A DNA stretch of 64,000 nucleotides from UBA7446 sp038143535 (GTDB lineage: Bacteria > Bacteroidota > Bacteroidia > Flavobacteriales > Flavobacteriaceae): NCBI GenBank assembly GCA_038143535.1, contig JAYQMD010000001.1, forward strand, positions 372,001 through 436,000, given 5' to 3'. Shown in pieces: positions 35,402-44,395 of the stretch (positions are counted from its first letter, which is position 1; each line of letters opens with the position of its first letter). Both the position numbers and the translations under genes were made by a program. The notes beneath the pieces are model-generated. The model was not told where the DNA came from, ran no database searches, and saw nothing but the letters and a program-made list of their open reading frames with translations.

Positions 35402-37420
35402 TTAGTTGCCATCATTTGTTTTTGTAGAATCTTTAGCCTTAGCTGTTTTAACGGTCTTTTTGGCTTCTGCTTTTGGCTTGACTGCTGCTTTTGGTGCTTC
35501 AGCCTCTGGTTTTTCAAAAGGTCGCTTGCCAAAAATACGTTCCAGATCGTCTCTAAAAATGACTTCTTTCTCCAGAAGGTACTCTGCAAGTTCTGTTAAC
35601 TTGTTTTTGTGTTTTTTGAGTAGTCGTATGGCTCGATTGTATTCTTTTTCGACAATTTCAGAAATCTCCGAATCAATAGTTTTAGCTGTTTCTTCCGAAT
35701 ACGGCTTGGTAAAGCCATAGTCGCTATCGCTAGTTTGATAATAGGTAATGTTCCCAATTTTATTGTTTAAACCGTAAATGGTTACCATGGCTCTGGCCTG
35801 TTGGGTAACTTTTACCAAGTCGCTTAATGCGCCAGTTGAAATTTTATCGAATATGATGCTTTCAGCAGCCCTACCACCAAGCGTTGCACACATTTCGTCT
35901 AACATCTGTTCGGTTCGAACTATTTGTCTTTCTTCAGGTAAATACCAAGCCGCTCCTAAGGATTGTCCTCTGGGCACAATTGTAACCTTAACAAGTGGTG
36001 CAGCGTGTTCCAGCATCCAACTAACAGTAGCGTGGCCTGCTTCGTGAAAAGCGATGGTCTTCTTTTCTTCGGGCGTAATGATTTTACTTTTCTTTTCAAG
36101 TCCGCCAACAATGCGGTCAACAGCATCCAAGAAATCTTGACGCCCTACTTTTTTCTTGTTTTTTCTGGCCGCAATCAATGCCGACTCATTACATGCGTTG
36201 GCAATGTCGGCTCCAGAAAAGCCCGGAGTTTGTTTGGCCAAAAAATCAACATCTAGTTTGGTGTCTGCCTTCAGTGGCTTTAGGTGTACTTTAAAAATTT
36301 CTTTACGTTCATTTAAATCGGGAAGGTCAACATAAATCTGTCGATCAAAGCGTCCGGCACGCATCAATGCCTTGTCTAATACATCGGCGCGGTTGGTGGC
36401 GGCAACAACAATCACATTGGTGTTGGTGCCAAAGCCGTCCATTTCGGTAAGCAGCTGGTTGAGCGTATTTTCACGTTCATCATTCGAACCAGTAACATTA
36501 TTTTTCCCCCTTGCGCGTCCAATGGCATCAATTTCATCAATAAATATAATGGCGGGTGATTTGTCTTTTGCTTGCTTAAACAAATCTCGCACACGCGAGG
36601 CACCTACGCCCACAAACATTTCAACAAAATCAGAGCCAGACAACGAAAAGAAAGGTACTTTGGCCTCACCTGCAACAGCCTTGGCCAGTAAGGTTTTTCC
36701 TGTACCAGGAGGTCCTACCAATAAGGCACCTTTTGGGATTTTCCCACCCAACACGGTATACTTGTTTGGATTTTTTAGAAAATCTACTATCTCTTGAACT
36801 TCTTCTTTGGCACCTTCTAAGCCTGCAACGTCTTTAAATGTTATTTTAACATCGGTTTTTTCATCAAATAGTTTGGCTTTCGATTTGCCAATATTAAATA
36901 TTTGTGCGCCACCGCCTCCAGCACCGCCACCAGACATACGTCGCATGATAAACAACCACACTGCAATGATTAGTATAAGTGGTAAAAAGCCAAGTAATAC
37001 ATCCAGCCAACGGCTTTCAATCGTTTTAAATTCATAAGTAAAGGATACGCCTTTTTCTTCAGCGTCTTCTAACTTCTTTTGGAAAAGCTCAAGGTTACCT
37101 ATTTCAAATTGGTAGTGCGGACCACTGCTGTTTTTACGACCCAGTAAGTCATTTTTAGTGGCCTTACTGTGTTTGGTTTCTGTGAGCGCAGTTTCCGTTA
37201 AGGTCACTTTTGCGGTCTTTTTATTGACAACAACAACCTTGCTTATTTCGCCATCGTCAAGGTAGTTTTCAAAGGTGGAGATATTAATTTTTTGGTCGCT
37301 AGACATGCTGTCGATGCCGCCAAAAAATGACATACCAATAAAGAAAAGTATGATGCTCGCATACAGCCAATAGGAATTTATTGCTGGTTTTTTAGGTGGT
37401 GTTTTTTCTTTTTTGGCCAT
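35402..37420 (-). CDS. ftsH: ATP-dependent zinc metalloprotease FtsH
   Basis: Membrane AAA+ protease degrading misfolded membrane and regulatory proteins. The 672-residue protein has TM1 near 17-34, a periplasmic domain, TM2 near 138-160, then a Gly-rich linker. Walker A GPPGTGKT is near 236-243, Walker B IIFIDEIDA near 291-299, the second region of homology RAGRFDRQI, and the zinc site HEAGH near 459-463. The C-terminus ends in an Ala/Lys-rich tail (about 40 residues). It follows rsfS by 3 nt. Confidence 0.98.
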   Translation of the reverse strand: MAKKEKTPPKKPAINSYWLYASIILFFIGMSFFGGIDSMSSDQKINISTFENYLDDGEISKVVVVNKKTAKVTLTETALTETKHSKATKNDLLGRKNSSGPHYQFEIGNLELFQKKLEDAEEKGVSFTYEFKTIESRWLDVLLGFLPLILIIAVWLFIMRRMSGGGAGGGGAQIFNIGKSKAKLFDEKTDVKITFKDVAGLEGAKEEVQEIVDFLKNPNKYTVLGGKIPKGALLVGPPGTGKTLLAKAVAGEAKVPFFSLSGSDFVEMFVGVGASRVRDLFKQAKDKSPAIIFIDEIDAIGRARGKNNVTGSNDERENTLNQLLTEMDGFGTNTNVIVVAATNRADVLDKALMRAGRFDRQIYVDLPDLNERKEIFKVHLKPLKADTKLDVDFLAKQTPGFSGADIANACNESALIAARKNKKKVGRQDFLDAVDRIVGGLEKKSKIITPEEKKTIAFHEAGHATVSWMLEHAAPLVKVTIVPRGQSLGAAWYLPEERQIVRTEQMLDEMCATLGGRAAESIIFDKISTGALSDLVKVTQQARAMVTIYGLNNKIGNITYYQTSDSDYGFTKPYSEETAKTIDSEISEIVEKEYNRAIRLLKKHKNKLTELAEYLLEKEVIFRDDLERIFGKRPFEKPEAEAPKAAVKPKAEAKKTVKTAKAKDSTKTNDGN

Positions 37421-37423
37421 GTT

Positions 37424-37792
37424 TTAGTATTTAGACTCTATTAGCGTTTGCTTGGCATCGCCCCAAAGCGATTCAATGTCGTAGTAAGAACGTGTTTGTT
37501 TTTGAAAAATGTGCACAACAATATCCACAAAATCCATCAATATCCATTCACTTGTTTCAAGCCCCTCAACATGCCAAGGCTTTTCCTGGATGGCTTTGCT
37601 TACAAGTTTTTGAACGGCTCCAGAAATGGCACGAACTTGTGTGTTGGAGTTACCTGAACATACGACAAAATACTTGCATACGTTGTTTTCTACTTCACGT
37701 AAATCTAGAACGTTGATGTCTTCTCCTTTTACCTCTTCAATACCTTCAATTATGTGCGTTAGAAGCGTATCCGTATTTTTTTTCTTTGTCAT
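37424..37792 (-). CDS. rsfS: Ribosomal silencing factor RsfS
   Basis: Binds uL14 and blocks subunit joining when nutrients are low. The 122-residue length and motifs are typical: EVENNVCKYFVVCSGNSNTQ, PWHVEGLETSEWILMDFVDI and IVHIFQKQTRSYYDIESLWG. A -7 box (minus-strand TAATTTTG at 37828-37835) lies 35 nt upstream, adjacent to the divergent birA promoter. First gene of the rsfS-ftsH-LUD-cdsA-psd run. Confidence 0.95.
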   Translation of the reverse strand: MTKKKNTDTLLTHIIEGIEEVKGEDINVLDLREVENNVCKYFVVCSGNSNTQVRAISGAVQKLVSKAIQEKPWHVEGLETSEWILMDFVDIVVHIFQKQTRSYYDIESLWGDAKQTLIESKY

Positions 37793-37823
37793 GCAATGCT
37801 TGTCTATGTAAATGTAATTGTTA

Positions 37824-37857
37824 TTTGCAAAATTACTTCACAAAACGTATACTTTTG
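37824..37857 (+). promoter_or_regulatory. Promoter of birA
   Basis: -33 TTTG at 37824-37827 and -7 TACTTTTG at 37850-37857, 22 nt apart. The ATG follows 3 nt after the -7 box, so the transcript is probably leaderless. The rsfS -7 box overlaps on the other strand. Confidence 0.6.
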
Positions 37858-37860
37858 TGT

Positions 37861-38589
37861 ATGCTAATTATCAAACTTAGTGCCACCCCCTCGACCAACA
37901 GCTTTTTAAATAAGTGGGTGCAGCATAGCAAAGCACATGAAAGTGTAGCGGTTTGGGCGGAACACCAAACTGAAGGCCGCGGTAGGATGGGAACAAAATG
38001 GCTTTCAGAAGCCAATTTAAATCTGACGGGCTCAGTCTATGTAGGTAATACAGTCCATCATCAAAACAACATATTTAACATAAACAAACAAGTATGCCTG
38101 GCCATTGTGGATACCCTTGCACCTCTAAAAATTCCTGAATTGCGCATCAAGTGGCCTAACGACATTTTGTCAGCCAATAAAAAAATAGGTGGTGTTTTGA
38201 TTGAACTCATAATGCGTGGAAAGCAAATGACAGGCGTGATTATCGGCAGCGGACTTAATGTAAATCAAGAAAAATTTGACCCCTCATTACCCTTTGCCGC
38301 TTCCATTAAATCTAGCACAAAACAAAATCATGAAATTGGTCCTTTGTTTGAATCATTAGCAAAAAATATTACAGCCGCTGTTCGTTCTTATCAAGTAGAC
38401 CACGAGCGCTACCTAAGTGTGTTGTATAAAATAAATGAGATGTGCGCTTTTAAAACCAAAGACGGCGCTTCCTTTAAAGGGAAAATTACGGGGGTGTCAC
38501 CAGACGGGAAATTGGTGGTTGTTCACGAAAATGGAGACACTAACGCTTATGAAGAAAAAACGTTAGTCTTTACAGCTTTCCAGTATTAG
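37861..38589 (+). CDS. birA: Biotin--[acetyl-CoA-carboxylase] ligase
   Basis: Attaches biotin to carboxylase BCCP. The 242-residue protein is the monofunctional type without an N-terminal DNA-binding domain. The biotinyl-AMP loop GRGRMGTKW is near residue 40, followed by IKWPNDILSANKKIGGVLIE and GVIIGSGLNVNQ. The start at 37861 was chosen because it directly follows the promoter and the family begins there. Its end overlaps the convergent SRPBCC gene by 20 nt. Confidence 0.94.
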   Translation: MLIIKLSATPSTNSFLNKWVQHSKAHESVAVWAEHQTEGRGRMGTKWLSEANLNLTGSVYVGNTVHHQNNIFNINKQVCLAIVDTLAPLKIPELRIKWPNDILSANKKIGGVLIELIMRGKQMTGVIIGSGLNVNQEKFDPSLPFAASIKSSTKQNHEIGPLFESLAKNITAAVRSYQVDHERYLSVLYKINEMCAFKTKDGASFKGKITGVSPDGKLVVVHENGDTNAYEEKTLVFTAFQY

Positions 38590-38956
38590 CAACAAGTGCT
38601 TCGAGAAACTGGGTGAGCGGTTTCTTAACCATCATTTGCATCATCGGATTGATGTTTCCCTCAAATACCAATTGAATTTTTGTCTCTCCGTCAACCGCTT
38701 CCAGCTTGGCATGCAACTCAAAAGGAACGTTTCCGCCATCAGCTGCCATAACAATCTGCGTATTAGGTGTTTGTCGTTCTAGTTTTAACGGAATTACGGG
38801 CATGCTTCCTAGCTTGAAACTAAAGTGCTTTTCGTCTTTTATTCTGAAGCTCGCTTCCTCAGGCATAAGCAGTTCGTAGGTGCTTGCTCGTGTGAGTTGT
38901 TCGAAAACGTCTTCAATGGGTTTTGCTACCCTAGCAATGCTGCTTTCTAGTTTCAT
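38570..38956 (-). CDS. SRPBCC-family (START-like) protein
   Basis: A 128-residue single-domain protein. KPIEDVFEQLTRASTYELLMPE at the start and the amphipathic C-terminal helix NPMMQMMVKKPLTQFLEALV fit the SRPBCC ligand-binding fold. The ligand is unknown. It lies 8 nt after pyrE, on the same strand, and is a regular neighbour of pyrE in Flavobacteriaceae. Confidence 0.82.
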   Translation of the reverse strand: MKLESSIARVAKPIEDVFEQLTRASTYELLMPEEASFRIKDEKHFSFKLGSMPVIPLKLERQTPNTQIVMAADGGNVPFELHAKLEAVDGETKIQLVFEGNINPMMQMMVKKPLTQFLEALVANTGKL

Positions 38957-38964
38957 TTTAACGA

Positions 38965-39609
38965 TTATTTAGGTGACCAAAGCGCCGGTGCTTTACGCCA
39001 TCGTTTTAATACTTCTTCTTGCTCTGACTCAATATATCCAGCTGCAACTGCGGTTTCTATCAATGTATTGTACCCAGAAAGGTTCGTCAGTTCAACCGCT
39101 GCATCTTTCATATTCGCGTCAGCAACATCAAATTCATAGCTAAAGAGGGCTAACATACCGAGTACATTGATGTTTGCATTCCGTAAGGCATCAATCGCTT
39201 GGAGGCTGCTCTTACCCGTACTGATTAAGTCCTCAACCACTACAGTTGGTGCACCAACATCATATTGCCCCTCAATTTGATTTTGTCGCCCATGTTTTTT
39301 GGGTTGGGGGCGTACATACATAAAAGGTAAATTAAGCGCTTCTGCTACCAACATACCTATGCCGATGGCACCCGTTGCTACACCCGCAATGGCTTTTGTT
39401 TGTGGATAATTTGTTTTGATTTCGTTTGCCATCGCTTGACTCAAAAACCTCCTTATATCTGGAAAAGAGAGTGTTATCCGATTATCACAGTAGATTGGCG
39501 ACTGCCAACCGCTGGCCCAAGTAAATGGATTTTCGGGTTCAAGCTTTATTGCTTTAATTTGTAATAGGTATTCGGCTACTTTTTTTGCGGTAGTGAGTTC
39601 CTTAGGCAT
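38965..39609 (-). CDS. pyrE: Orotate phosphoribosyltransferase
   Basis: Makes orotidine 5'-phosphate from orotate and PRPP in pyrimidine synthesis. The 214-residue protein has WASGWQSPIYCDNR, GVATGAIGIGMLVAEAL, the catalytic loop KKHGRQNQIEG and the PRPP-binding motif VVEDLISTGKSS. The ATG at 39609 (MPKELTT) was chosen; a minus-strand -7 box TACATTTG (39613-39620) ends 4 nt upstream, so the mRNA is probably leaderless. Divergent from and nearly overlapping the Nudix gene. Confidence 0.96.
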   Translation of the reverse strand: MPKELTTAKKVAEYLLQIKAIKLEPENPFTWASGWQSPIYCDNRITLSFPDIRRFLSQAMANEIKTNYPQTKAIAGVATGAIGIGMLVAEALNLPFMYVRPQPKKHGRQNQIEGQYDVGAPTVVVEDLISTGKSSLQAIDALRNANINVLGMLALFSYEFDVADANMKDAAVELTNLSGYNTLIETAVAAGYIESEQEEVLKRWRKAPALWSPK

Positions 39610-39612
39610 GGC

Positions 39613-39620
39613 GCAAATGT
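39613..39620 (-). promoter_or_regulatory. -7 promoter box of pyrE
   Basis: TACATTTG on the minus strand, 4 nt before the pyrE ATG. The Nudix start codon on the other strand lies inside it. Confidence 0.5.
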
Positions 39621-40237
39621 ATAAAGTTTTTGTCAATCAAAAAGAGATAATCCTCACCTCAACTTTTCCGAAAGGAAATGGAGTAAAAGTTCTGCCCCTA
39701 ACATCCACGCCTTTCAAAAAAATATTGCGCATAGTGCGTACAACCCGCATCAAACGACTTTATCTAGTTCACGATAATCCCAAAAAACTTTTAAGCGGTT
39801 TTAAAAAAAAGCTACCCGTTACCATTGCTGCTGGTGGAGTAGTGCAGCATGAAAACGGTAAACTTTTGTTTATTTATCGCAAAAAAAGATGGGACCTGCC
39901 CAAAGGAAAAGTAGATAAGAGTGAAAGCCTTCAGGACGCTGCCAAGCGGGAAGTAAAAGAAGAAACAGGGGTTAAAAAAATTAAAGTCGGCAAGCTTGCT
40001 GGTATAACCTATCACATATTTAAACGCAACAACCTTTATCAACTTAAAGAAACGCATTGGTTTTTTATGAAATCAAGTTATGAGGGTACTTTAGTTCCTG
40101 AAGTCATGGAGGAAATCACCAAGGCAAGCTGGAAAAACAAAGACAAAACAGCCAAAGCAATCAAAAAAACGTACCCAAACATTAAGTATTTGTTCGACAA
40201 ATCGATGCTTATGGAAGTTTTATTTGGGGAGGAATAA
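39617..40237 (+). CDS. Nudix hydrolase
   Basis: A ~206-residue protein with a complete Nudix box in the region LPKGKVDKSESLQDAAKREV followed by KEETG, where the E residues bind the metal. An N-terminal ~70-residue segment precedes the Nudix domain (starting VTIAAGGVVQHENGKLLFIYR). The substrate is not predictable. The ATG at 39617 (MYKVFVN) is preferred to those at 39593 and 39608 because it fits the usual N-terminus. The last 29 bases overlap the convergent coaD. Confidence 0.85.
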   Translation: MYKVFVNQKEIILTSTFPKGNGVKVLPLTSTPFKKILRIVRTTRIKRLYLVHDNPKKLLSGFKKKLPVTIAAGGVVQHENGKLLFIYRKKRWDLPKGKVDKSESLQDAAKREVKEETGVKKIKVGKLAGITYHIFKRNNLYQLKETHWFFMKSSYEGTLVPEVMEEITKASWKNKDKTAKAIKKTYPNIKYLFDKSMLMEVLFGEE

Positions 40238-40664
40238 AGGTGCTGTAATCTCCATTGTTGCAAATAAGTTCACGTACAATACTACTGCTGACGTATGATG
40301 TTTCAGCGGAGGTTAGCAGAAAAACCGTTTCAATATTAGACAAGTGCCTATTGGTTCTAGCGATAGCTTTTTCAAATTCAAAGTCACCATTGTTGCGTAC
40401 ACCACGTAAAATAAATTCAGCATTAATTTTACGACAAAAATCAATTGTCAGTCCATCGTAAGCAGCAACGGTTATGCTTGAATCGTGCTTAAAACAGGTA
40501 TTGATAAAAGCAAGGCGCTCTTTTAGCGAAAACATATATTTTTTCTCGCTGTTTTTTCCAATTCCAATAACAATTTCATCGAAAATCTTGACACCGCGTT
40601 CAACGATGTCCAGGTGCCCAATGGTAAAAGGATCAAATGAGCCAGGAAATAGTGCTCGTCTCAT
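40209..40664 (-). CDS. coaD: Phosphopantetheine adenylyltransferase
   Basis: Penultimate step of coenzyme A synthesis: phosphopantetheine plus ATP to dephospho-CoA. The 151-residue protein has the nucleotide-binding GSFDPFTIGHLDIV near the N-terminus, FILRGVRNNGDFEFE and the late SSSIVRELICNNGD. It overlaps the ddl stop by 4 nt, so the two are translationally coupled. Confidence 0.96.
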   Translation of the reverse strand: MRRALFPGSFDPFTIGHLDIVERGVKIFDEIVIGIGKNSEKKYMFSLKERLAFINTCFKHDSSITVAAYDGLTIDFCRKINAEFILRGVRNNGDFEFEKAIARTNRHLSNIETVFLLTSAETSYVSSSIVRELICNNGDYSTFIPPQIKLP

Positions 40665-41650
40665 GCTTCAAAGGTATTGTTTTTTAAACAGCTGTTGATC
40701 ATGTCCACAATCAAATCTCCTAATGAAATACCTGCGTGTTGGGCTTGCATGGGCAATAAACTTTGTGCGGTTAGTCCAGGAATGCTGTTGAGTTCTAGAA
40801 AATAAGGAGTGTCACCCATAAAAATAAAATCACTTCTGCTAATGCCTTTTACGCCCAGCACATGGAATACTTTTCGCGCCGCTGTATTTAGGTTCTGCAA
40901 TTGTACAGGCGACAATCTGGCTGGTGTTATTTCCTCAGATTTTCCCTCATATTTGGCGGCATAGTCAAAGAAATCACTATGTGTGACAATTTCAGTGGGT
41001 GCCAAAACCTGAACGTTTCCTTGATATTCAATTACGCCTATGGAAACTTCTGTTCCCGACAAGTAGCTTTCAATCAATACTTCATCGTCTTCGTCCAGTG
41101 CCGTGCGAATGGCTGCTGACATTTCTTCAAGCTTGTTGACTTTGACAACACCAAAGCTGCTGCCGGCCTTGTTAGCTTTTACAAAGCAGGGCAGCCCAAT
41201 ACTTCTAGCTAGCGTTTTGCTGTCCCATTCCGACTTGGAATTAATAATGGTGTTCTTTGCCATGGCGATGCCGTGTTGGCGAAGTTTCTCGAGGGTTTTG
41301 TGCTTGTTGTAAGTCAGTTCAGACACCGCAGCAGAGCAGCCCGTGTAGGGCACTTTTGCGGTGTCTAAGATTTTTTGCAGCACGCCATTTTCGCCTGGTG
41401 CACCGTGAACAGCAATAAAAACGGCATCAAAAACATATTTTTTTCCTTCAAATTGATAAGAAAAATCAGTTTGATTTAGCATGAGAGAGTTACCCTCGTG
41501 GTTAATAGTCCACTTTTCAGCAGTGATAACAACGGGTTTTACATCAAAAATATCATGCGGGATATTATCGATAACAACCCGTCCACTCTTAATCGAAATA
41601 GCATGCTCGGATGTTGTTCCGCCCATTACTACAGCAATGTGCTTTTTCAT
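40661..41650 (-). CDS. ddl: D-alanine--D-alanine ligase
   Basis: Makes the D-Ala-D-Ala dipeptide of peptidoglycan precursors. The 329-residue ATP-grasp protein has AVVMGGTTSEHAISIKSG, AVHGAPGENGVLQ, the ATP-binding loop CFVKANKAGSSFGVVKV, FLELNSIPGLTAQSLLP and a DxxFMGD metal motif. The ATG at 41650 (MKKHIAVVMGG) is chosen. It is followed by coaD and divergent from the PASTA gene. Confidence 0.96.
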   Translation of the reverse strand: MKKHIAVVMGGTTSEHAISIKSGRVVIDNIPHDIFDVKPVVITAEKWTINHEGNSLMLNQTDFSYQFEGKKYVFDAVFIAVHGAPGENGVLQKILDTAKVPYTGCSAAVSELTYNKHKTLEKLRQHGIAMAKNTIINSKSEWDSKTLARSIGLPCFVKANKAGSSFGVVKVNKLEEMSAAIRTALDEDDEVLIESYLSGTEVSIGVIEYQGNVQVLAPTEIVTHSDFFDYAAKYEGKSEEITPARLSPVQLQNLNTAARKVFHVLGVKGISRSDFIFMGDTPYFLELNSIPGLTAQSLLPMQAQHAGISLGDLIVDMINSCLKNNTFEA

Positions 41651-41664
41651 ACCGCAAATATCAT

Positions 41665-41672
41665 TATTTTTG
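41665..41672 (+). promoter_or_regulatory. -7 promoter box of the PASTA gene
   Basis: TATTTTTG matches TAnnTTTG, 19 nt before the ATG at 41692. Confidence 0.4.
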
Positions 41673-41691
41673 GACTTCATTGAAATACCTT

Positions 41692-42255
41692 ATGCTTCGC
41701 TTCTTACGTTTTTTATTTAGCAGGACCTTTTTTTGGAACTTACTTTTGGCGCTTATAGCTGTTACAGTACTGTTGCTGTTGACTTTTTATGGACTCAATT
41801 GGCATACCCGGCAAGGTAATTTTATTGAAGTTCCTGACCTAAATACTATGACCATTACAGATGCACAAGACCTACTGCAAGACCAAGACCTCAATTATGA
41901 AGTTATCGATTCAGCTCGATTCAACCCGGGATACGCCCCTTTTGCTGTAATTGAGCAAACTCCGCTTGCAGGCGAATTGGTTAAGAAAAATAGAAAAATA
42001 TATTTGACTCTAAATCCAGCAAACTACAACGAGGTAACTCTACCCGATGTTATTCAAATCACACGACGTTCTGCAGAGTCAACCCTTCGAGCAGTAGGTT
42101 TGGAAATAGGTGAAATTTTATATCAGGACAATATCGGTAAGGACATGGTTTTACAATTGCGTTATAACCAAATGCCTATTGCGCCTGGCGATAAACTTCC
42201 CAAGACATCGCGGGTGGATTTGGTATTGGGTAATGGTAAGAAACCAGTAGAGTAG
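41692..42255 (+). CDS. PASTA-domain membrane protein
   Basis: A 187-residue protein with one N-terminal transmembrane helix (FFWNLLLALIAVTVLLLLTF) and two extracytoplasmic PASTA domains: EVPDLNTMTITDAQDLLQDQ and LPDVIQITRRSAESTLRAVG, each followed by the typical beta strands. PASTA domains bind muropeptides or beta-lactams and help in wall sensing in kinases and penicillin-binding proteins; here no kinase is attached. It lies 2 nt before rluD, as in most Flavobacteriaceae, suggesting a shared operon. Confidence 0.87.
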   Translation: MLRFLRFLFSRTFFWNLLLALIAVTVLLLLTFYGLNWHTRQGNFIEVPDLNTMTITDAQDLLQDQDLNYEVIDSARFNPGYAPFAVIEQTPLAGELVKKNRKIYLTLNPANYNEVTLPDVIQITRRSAESTLRAVGLEIGEILYQDNIGKDMVLQLRYNQMPIAPGDKLPKTSRVDLVLGNGKKPVE

Positions 42256-42257
42256 TT

Positions 42258-43283
42258 ATGGAGCAAGAAAGCTATTTTGATGCACTTCACGAACACTACT
42301 CCTTTGGTGCAGATGCTGGGCAAGAGCCCTTGCGGGTAGACAAGTTTTTAATGAATCGCATCGAAAACGCCACACGTAACAAAATCCAACAAGCAGCAAC
42401 AGCTGGCTATATTCACGTAAATGACCAAGCGGTTAAATCTAACTATCGCGTAAAGGCTGGGGATGTAGTTCGTGTTTTTCTAGCACATCCCCCACATGAA
42501 GATTTGCTTGTGCCAGAAGATATGCCACTTGATATTATATTTGAAGATGACAGCCTTTTGGTGGTCAATAAAGCTGCTGGCATTGTGGTGCACCCAGGGC
42601 ACGGAAATTATACGGGAACGCTTATAAACGGACTTATTTATCATTTTGACCAGCTCCCTAAAAACGGCAATAATCGGCCAGGGTTGGTTCACCGTATTGA
42701 TAAGGACACTTCTGGACTTTTGGTCGTAGCTAAAACAGATAAAGCCATGGCGCATTTGGCGCAGCAATTTCACAACAAAACATCTGAGCGCCAGTATTTG
42801 GAACTTGTTTGGGGTGATGTTGCAGACGAAAAAGGAACGGTAGAAGGCCATTTGGGTCGTGACCCAAAAAACAGGTTACTTATGACCGTTTTTCCAGATG
42901 GAGATCAGGGCAAGGCGGCCATCACCCATTATGAAGTTGTAGAGCGTTTTGGATATGTGACATTAATAAAGTGTGTCTTAGAAACAGGACGGACGCACCA
43001 GATTAGAGCACACATGAAGCACATAGGGCATACCTTGTTTAATGATGCCCGCTATGGGGGTGATAAAATTTTAAAGGGCACCACATTTACTAAATACAAG
43101 CAGTTTGTGGACAACAGCTTTAAGCAATTGCCACGCCAAGCACTACACGCCCAAACGCTCGGATTTGTGCACCCCGAAACAAAGAAAAAAATGTCTTTTG
43201 AAGCGCCTTTGCCTTATGATTTTAGCGGGGCTATTGAAAAATGGCGCAACTATGCCCAACACCAGCACTTGGATAATTCTTGA
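42258..43283 (+). CDS. rluD: 23S rRNA pseudouridine synthase (RluD-type)
   Basis: Isomerises uridines in 23S rRNA helix 69 (RluA family). The 341-residue protein has an N-terminal S4 domain (RVDKFLMNRIENATRNKIQQ), GIVVHPGHGNY, the catalytic motif HRIDKDTSGLLVVAKT (Asp) and the late GRTHQIRAHM. Specificity for RluD versus RluC is inferred from length and context. Confidence 0.92.
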   Translation: MEQESYFDALHEHYSFGADAGQEPLRVDKFLMNRIENATRNKIQQAATAGYIHVNDQAVKSNYRVKAGDVVRVFLAHPPHEDLLVPEDMPLDIIFEDDSLLVVNKAAGIVVHPGHGNYTGTLINGLIYHFDQLPKNGNNRPGLVHRIDKDTSGLLVVAKTDKAMAHLAQQFHNKTSERQYLELVWGDVADEKGTVEGHLGRDPKNRLLMTVFPDGDQGKAAITHYEVVERFGYVTLIKCVLETGRTHQIRAHMKHIGHTLFNDARYGGDKILKGTTFTKYKQFVDNSFKQLPRQALHAQTLGFVHPETKKKMSFEAPLPYDFSGAIEKWRNYAQHQHLDNS

Positions 43284-43357
43284 TAGTGTTATCAATTTGT
43301 TTTATTGGTTTAAGTTGAAAACTTGATTTTAGTATTGTATTTTTAAAAAAAATAGTG

Positions 43358-44119
43358 ATGAAAATTCTTATTTCGCCCGCCAAGTCACTTGACTACACAA
43401 GTTTGCTTCCAACTGCTGAAATCAGCCAGCCAGAATTCTTAACTGAAGCTGAAGAACTCAATGCTGCACTACGCCTAAAAAGGCCGTCAGACTTGCAAGT
43501 GCTCATGGGCATATCTGAAAAATTAGCCGCCATAAACTGGGAACGAAACCAAGATTTCGTAACGCCTTTTACGGCCGATAATGCACGCCCCGCTGTGTTC
43601 GCATTTAATGGAGATGTTTATACAGGCTTAGATGCACATACATTAGACGAAGCCGTTATTGGAGTGGCACAAAACAGCCTTCGTATTTTGTCAGGGCTTT
43701 ATGGTCTCTTAAAACCATTGGACTTGATGCAACCCTATCGTTTGGAAATGGGCACCTCTTTTGGCATTAATGGAGCTAACACCCTCTATACTTTTTGGAA
43801 AGCTAAGCTAACTGCTCATATGAAAAAAGAGCTGACTGCAGATGAATTGGTGATAAATTTAGCCAGTAAAGAATACGCTAGTGCCATAGATTTTAAAGCA
43901 CTCGACAATCCTGTGATCAGCCCAGTTTTTAAGGATTTCAAAAACGGTAAGTTTAAAATCATTTCCTTCTTCGCAAAAAAGGCAAGAGGTTTAATGACAC
44001 GATATTTGTTAGAAGCAAATGCAGCTACAATTTCAGATGTATTGGCTTTTGAAGCCGATGGGTATGCCTACAGCGAAGCAGAAACTACAGATGCTACTGC
44101 GCCTGTTTTTGTGCGCTGA
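43358..44119 (+). CDS. yaaA: Peroxide stress protein YaaA (DUF328)
   Basis: A 253-residue YaaA/DUF328 protein: MKILISPAKSLDY at the start, PAVFAFNGDVYTGL, LRILSGLYGLLKPLD, PYRLEMGTSFG and KKARGLMTRYLLE. E. coli YaaA lowers free intracellular iron and limits Fenton damage under peroxide stress. The second in-frame ATG (43358) is used because it matches the usual MKIL start. Its 3' end overlaps the antisense remnant of bTHX. Confidence 0.93.
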   Translation: MKILISPAKSLDYTSLLPTAEISQPEFLTEAEELNAALRLKRPSDLQVLMGISEKLAAINWERNQDFVTPFTADNARPAVFAFNGDVYTGLDAHTLDEAVIGVAQNSLRILSGLYGLLKPLDLMQPYRLEMGTSFGINGANTLYTFWKAKLTAHMKKELTADELVINLASKEYASAIDFKALDNPVISPVFKDFKNGKFKIISFFAKKARGLMTRYLLEANAATISDVLAFEADGYAYSEAETTDATAPVFVR

Positions 44120-44209
44120 GTTTCCTTTTCTTTTTAGGTTTAGGTCTTCTAACGCCATAATTTTTTTTGACAATCTTACCACGGCGGGTTTTTTATCTCC
44201 TTTGCCCGT
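44094..44209 (-). pseudogene. Small ribosomal protein bTHX (frameshifted, start codon altered)
   Basis: Not a normal open frame, so easily missed. On the minus strand, bases 44209-44189 read xGKGDKK and, after a one-base shift, the rest reads TRRGKIVKKNYGVRRPKPKK and ends KLSAQKQAQ. This matches the short basic ribosomal protein bTHX of Bacteroidota, which normally begins MGKGDKK.RRGKI. Two defects are seen: the start codon is ACG where ATG is expected, and an A6 run (44189-44194) is one A short. The 3' end runs antisense into yaaA. Either a decayed gene or a gene with two base-call errors. A -7 box (TAAATTTG, minus, 44310-44317) lies ~100 nt upstream. Confidence 0.7.
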
Positions 44210-44369
44210 GGTTTAGTTATTAAGCCCTAAAACATGTTAGAAAACAGGAACGTACAGATGTAGTCTGGTAAGTAAAACAGAATAAGGAACTGATTACGTT
44301 CTAAAGTTACAAATTTACATTTAAAAAGAAGCACTCTTAATATTGAAACGTAAGTCTTAGAGGTTTAAG

Positions 44370-44384
44370 TCAGCCAAAGGCTGA
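44370..44384 (-). terminator. Possible hairpin terminator after trpA
   Basis: Perfect inverted repeat TCAGCC-AAA-GGCTGA, 12 nt downstream of the trpA stop on the minus strand. The following bases are only moderately T-rich, so terminator strength is uncertain. Confidence 0.4.
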
Positions 44385-44395
44385 ATGTAATCCAA

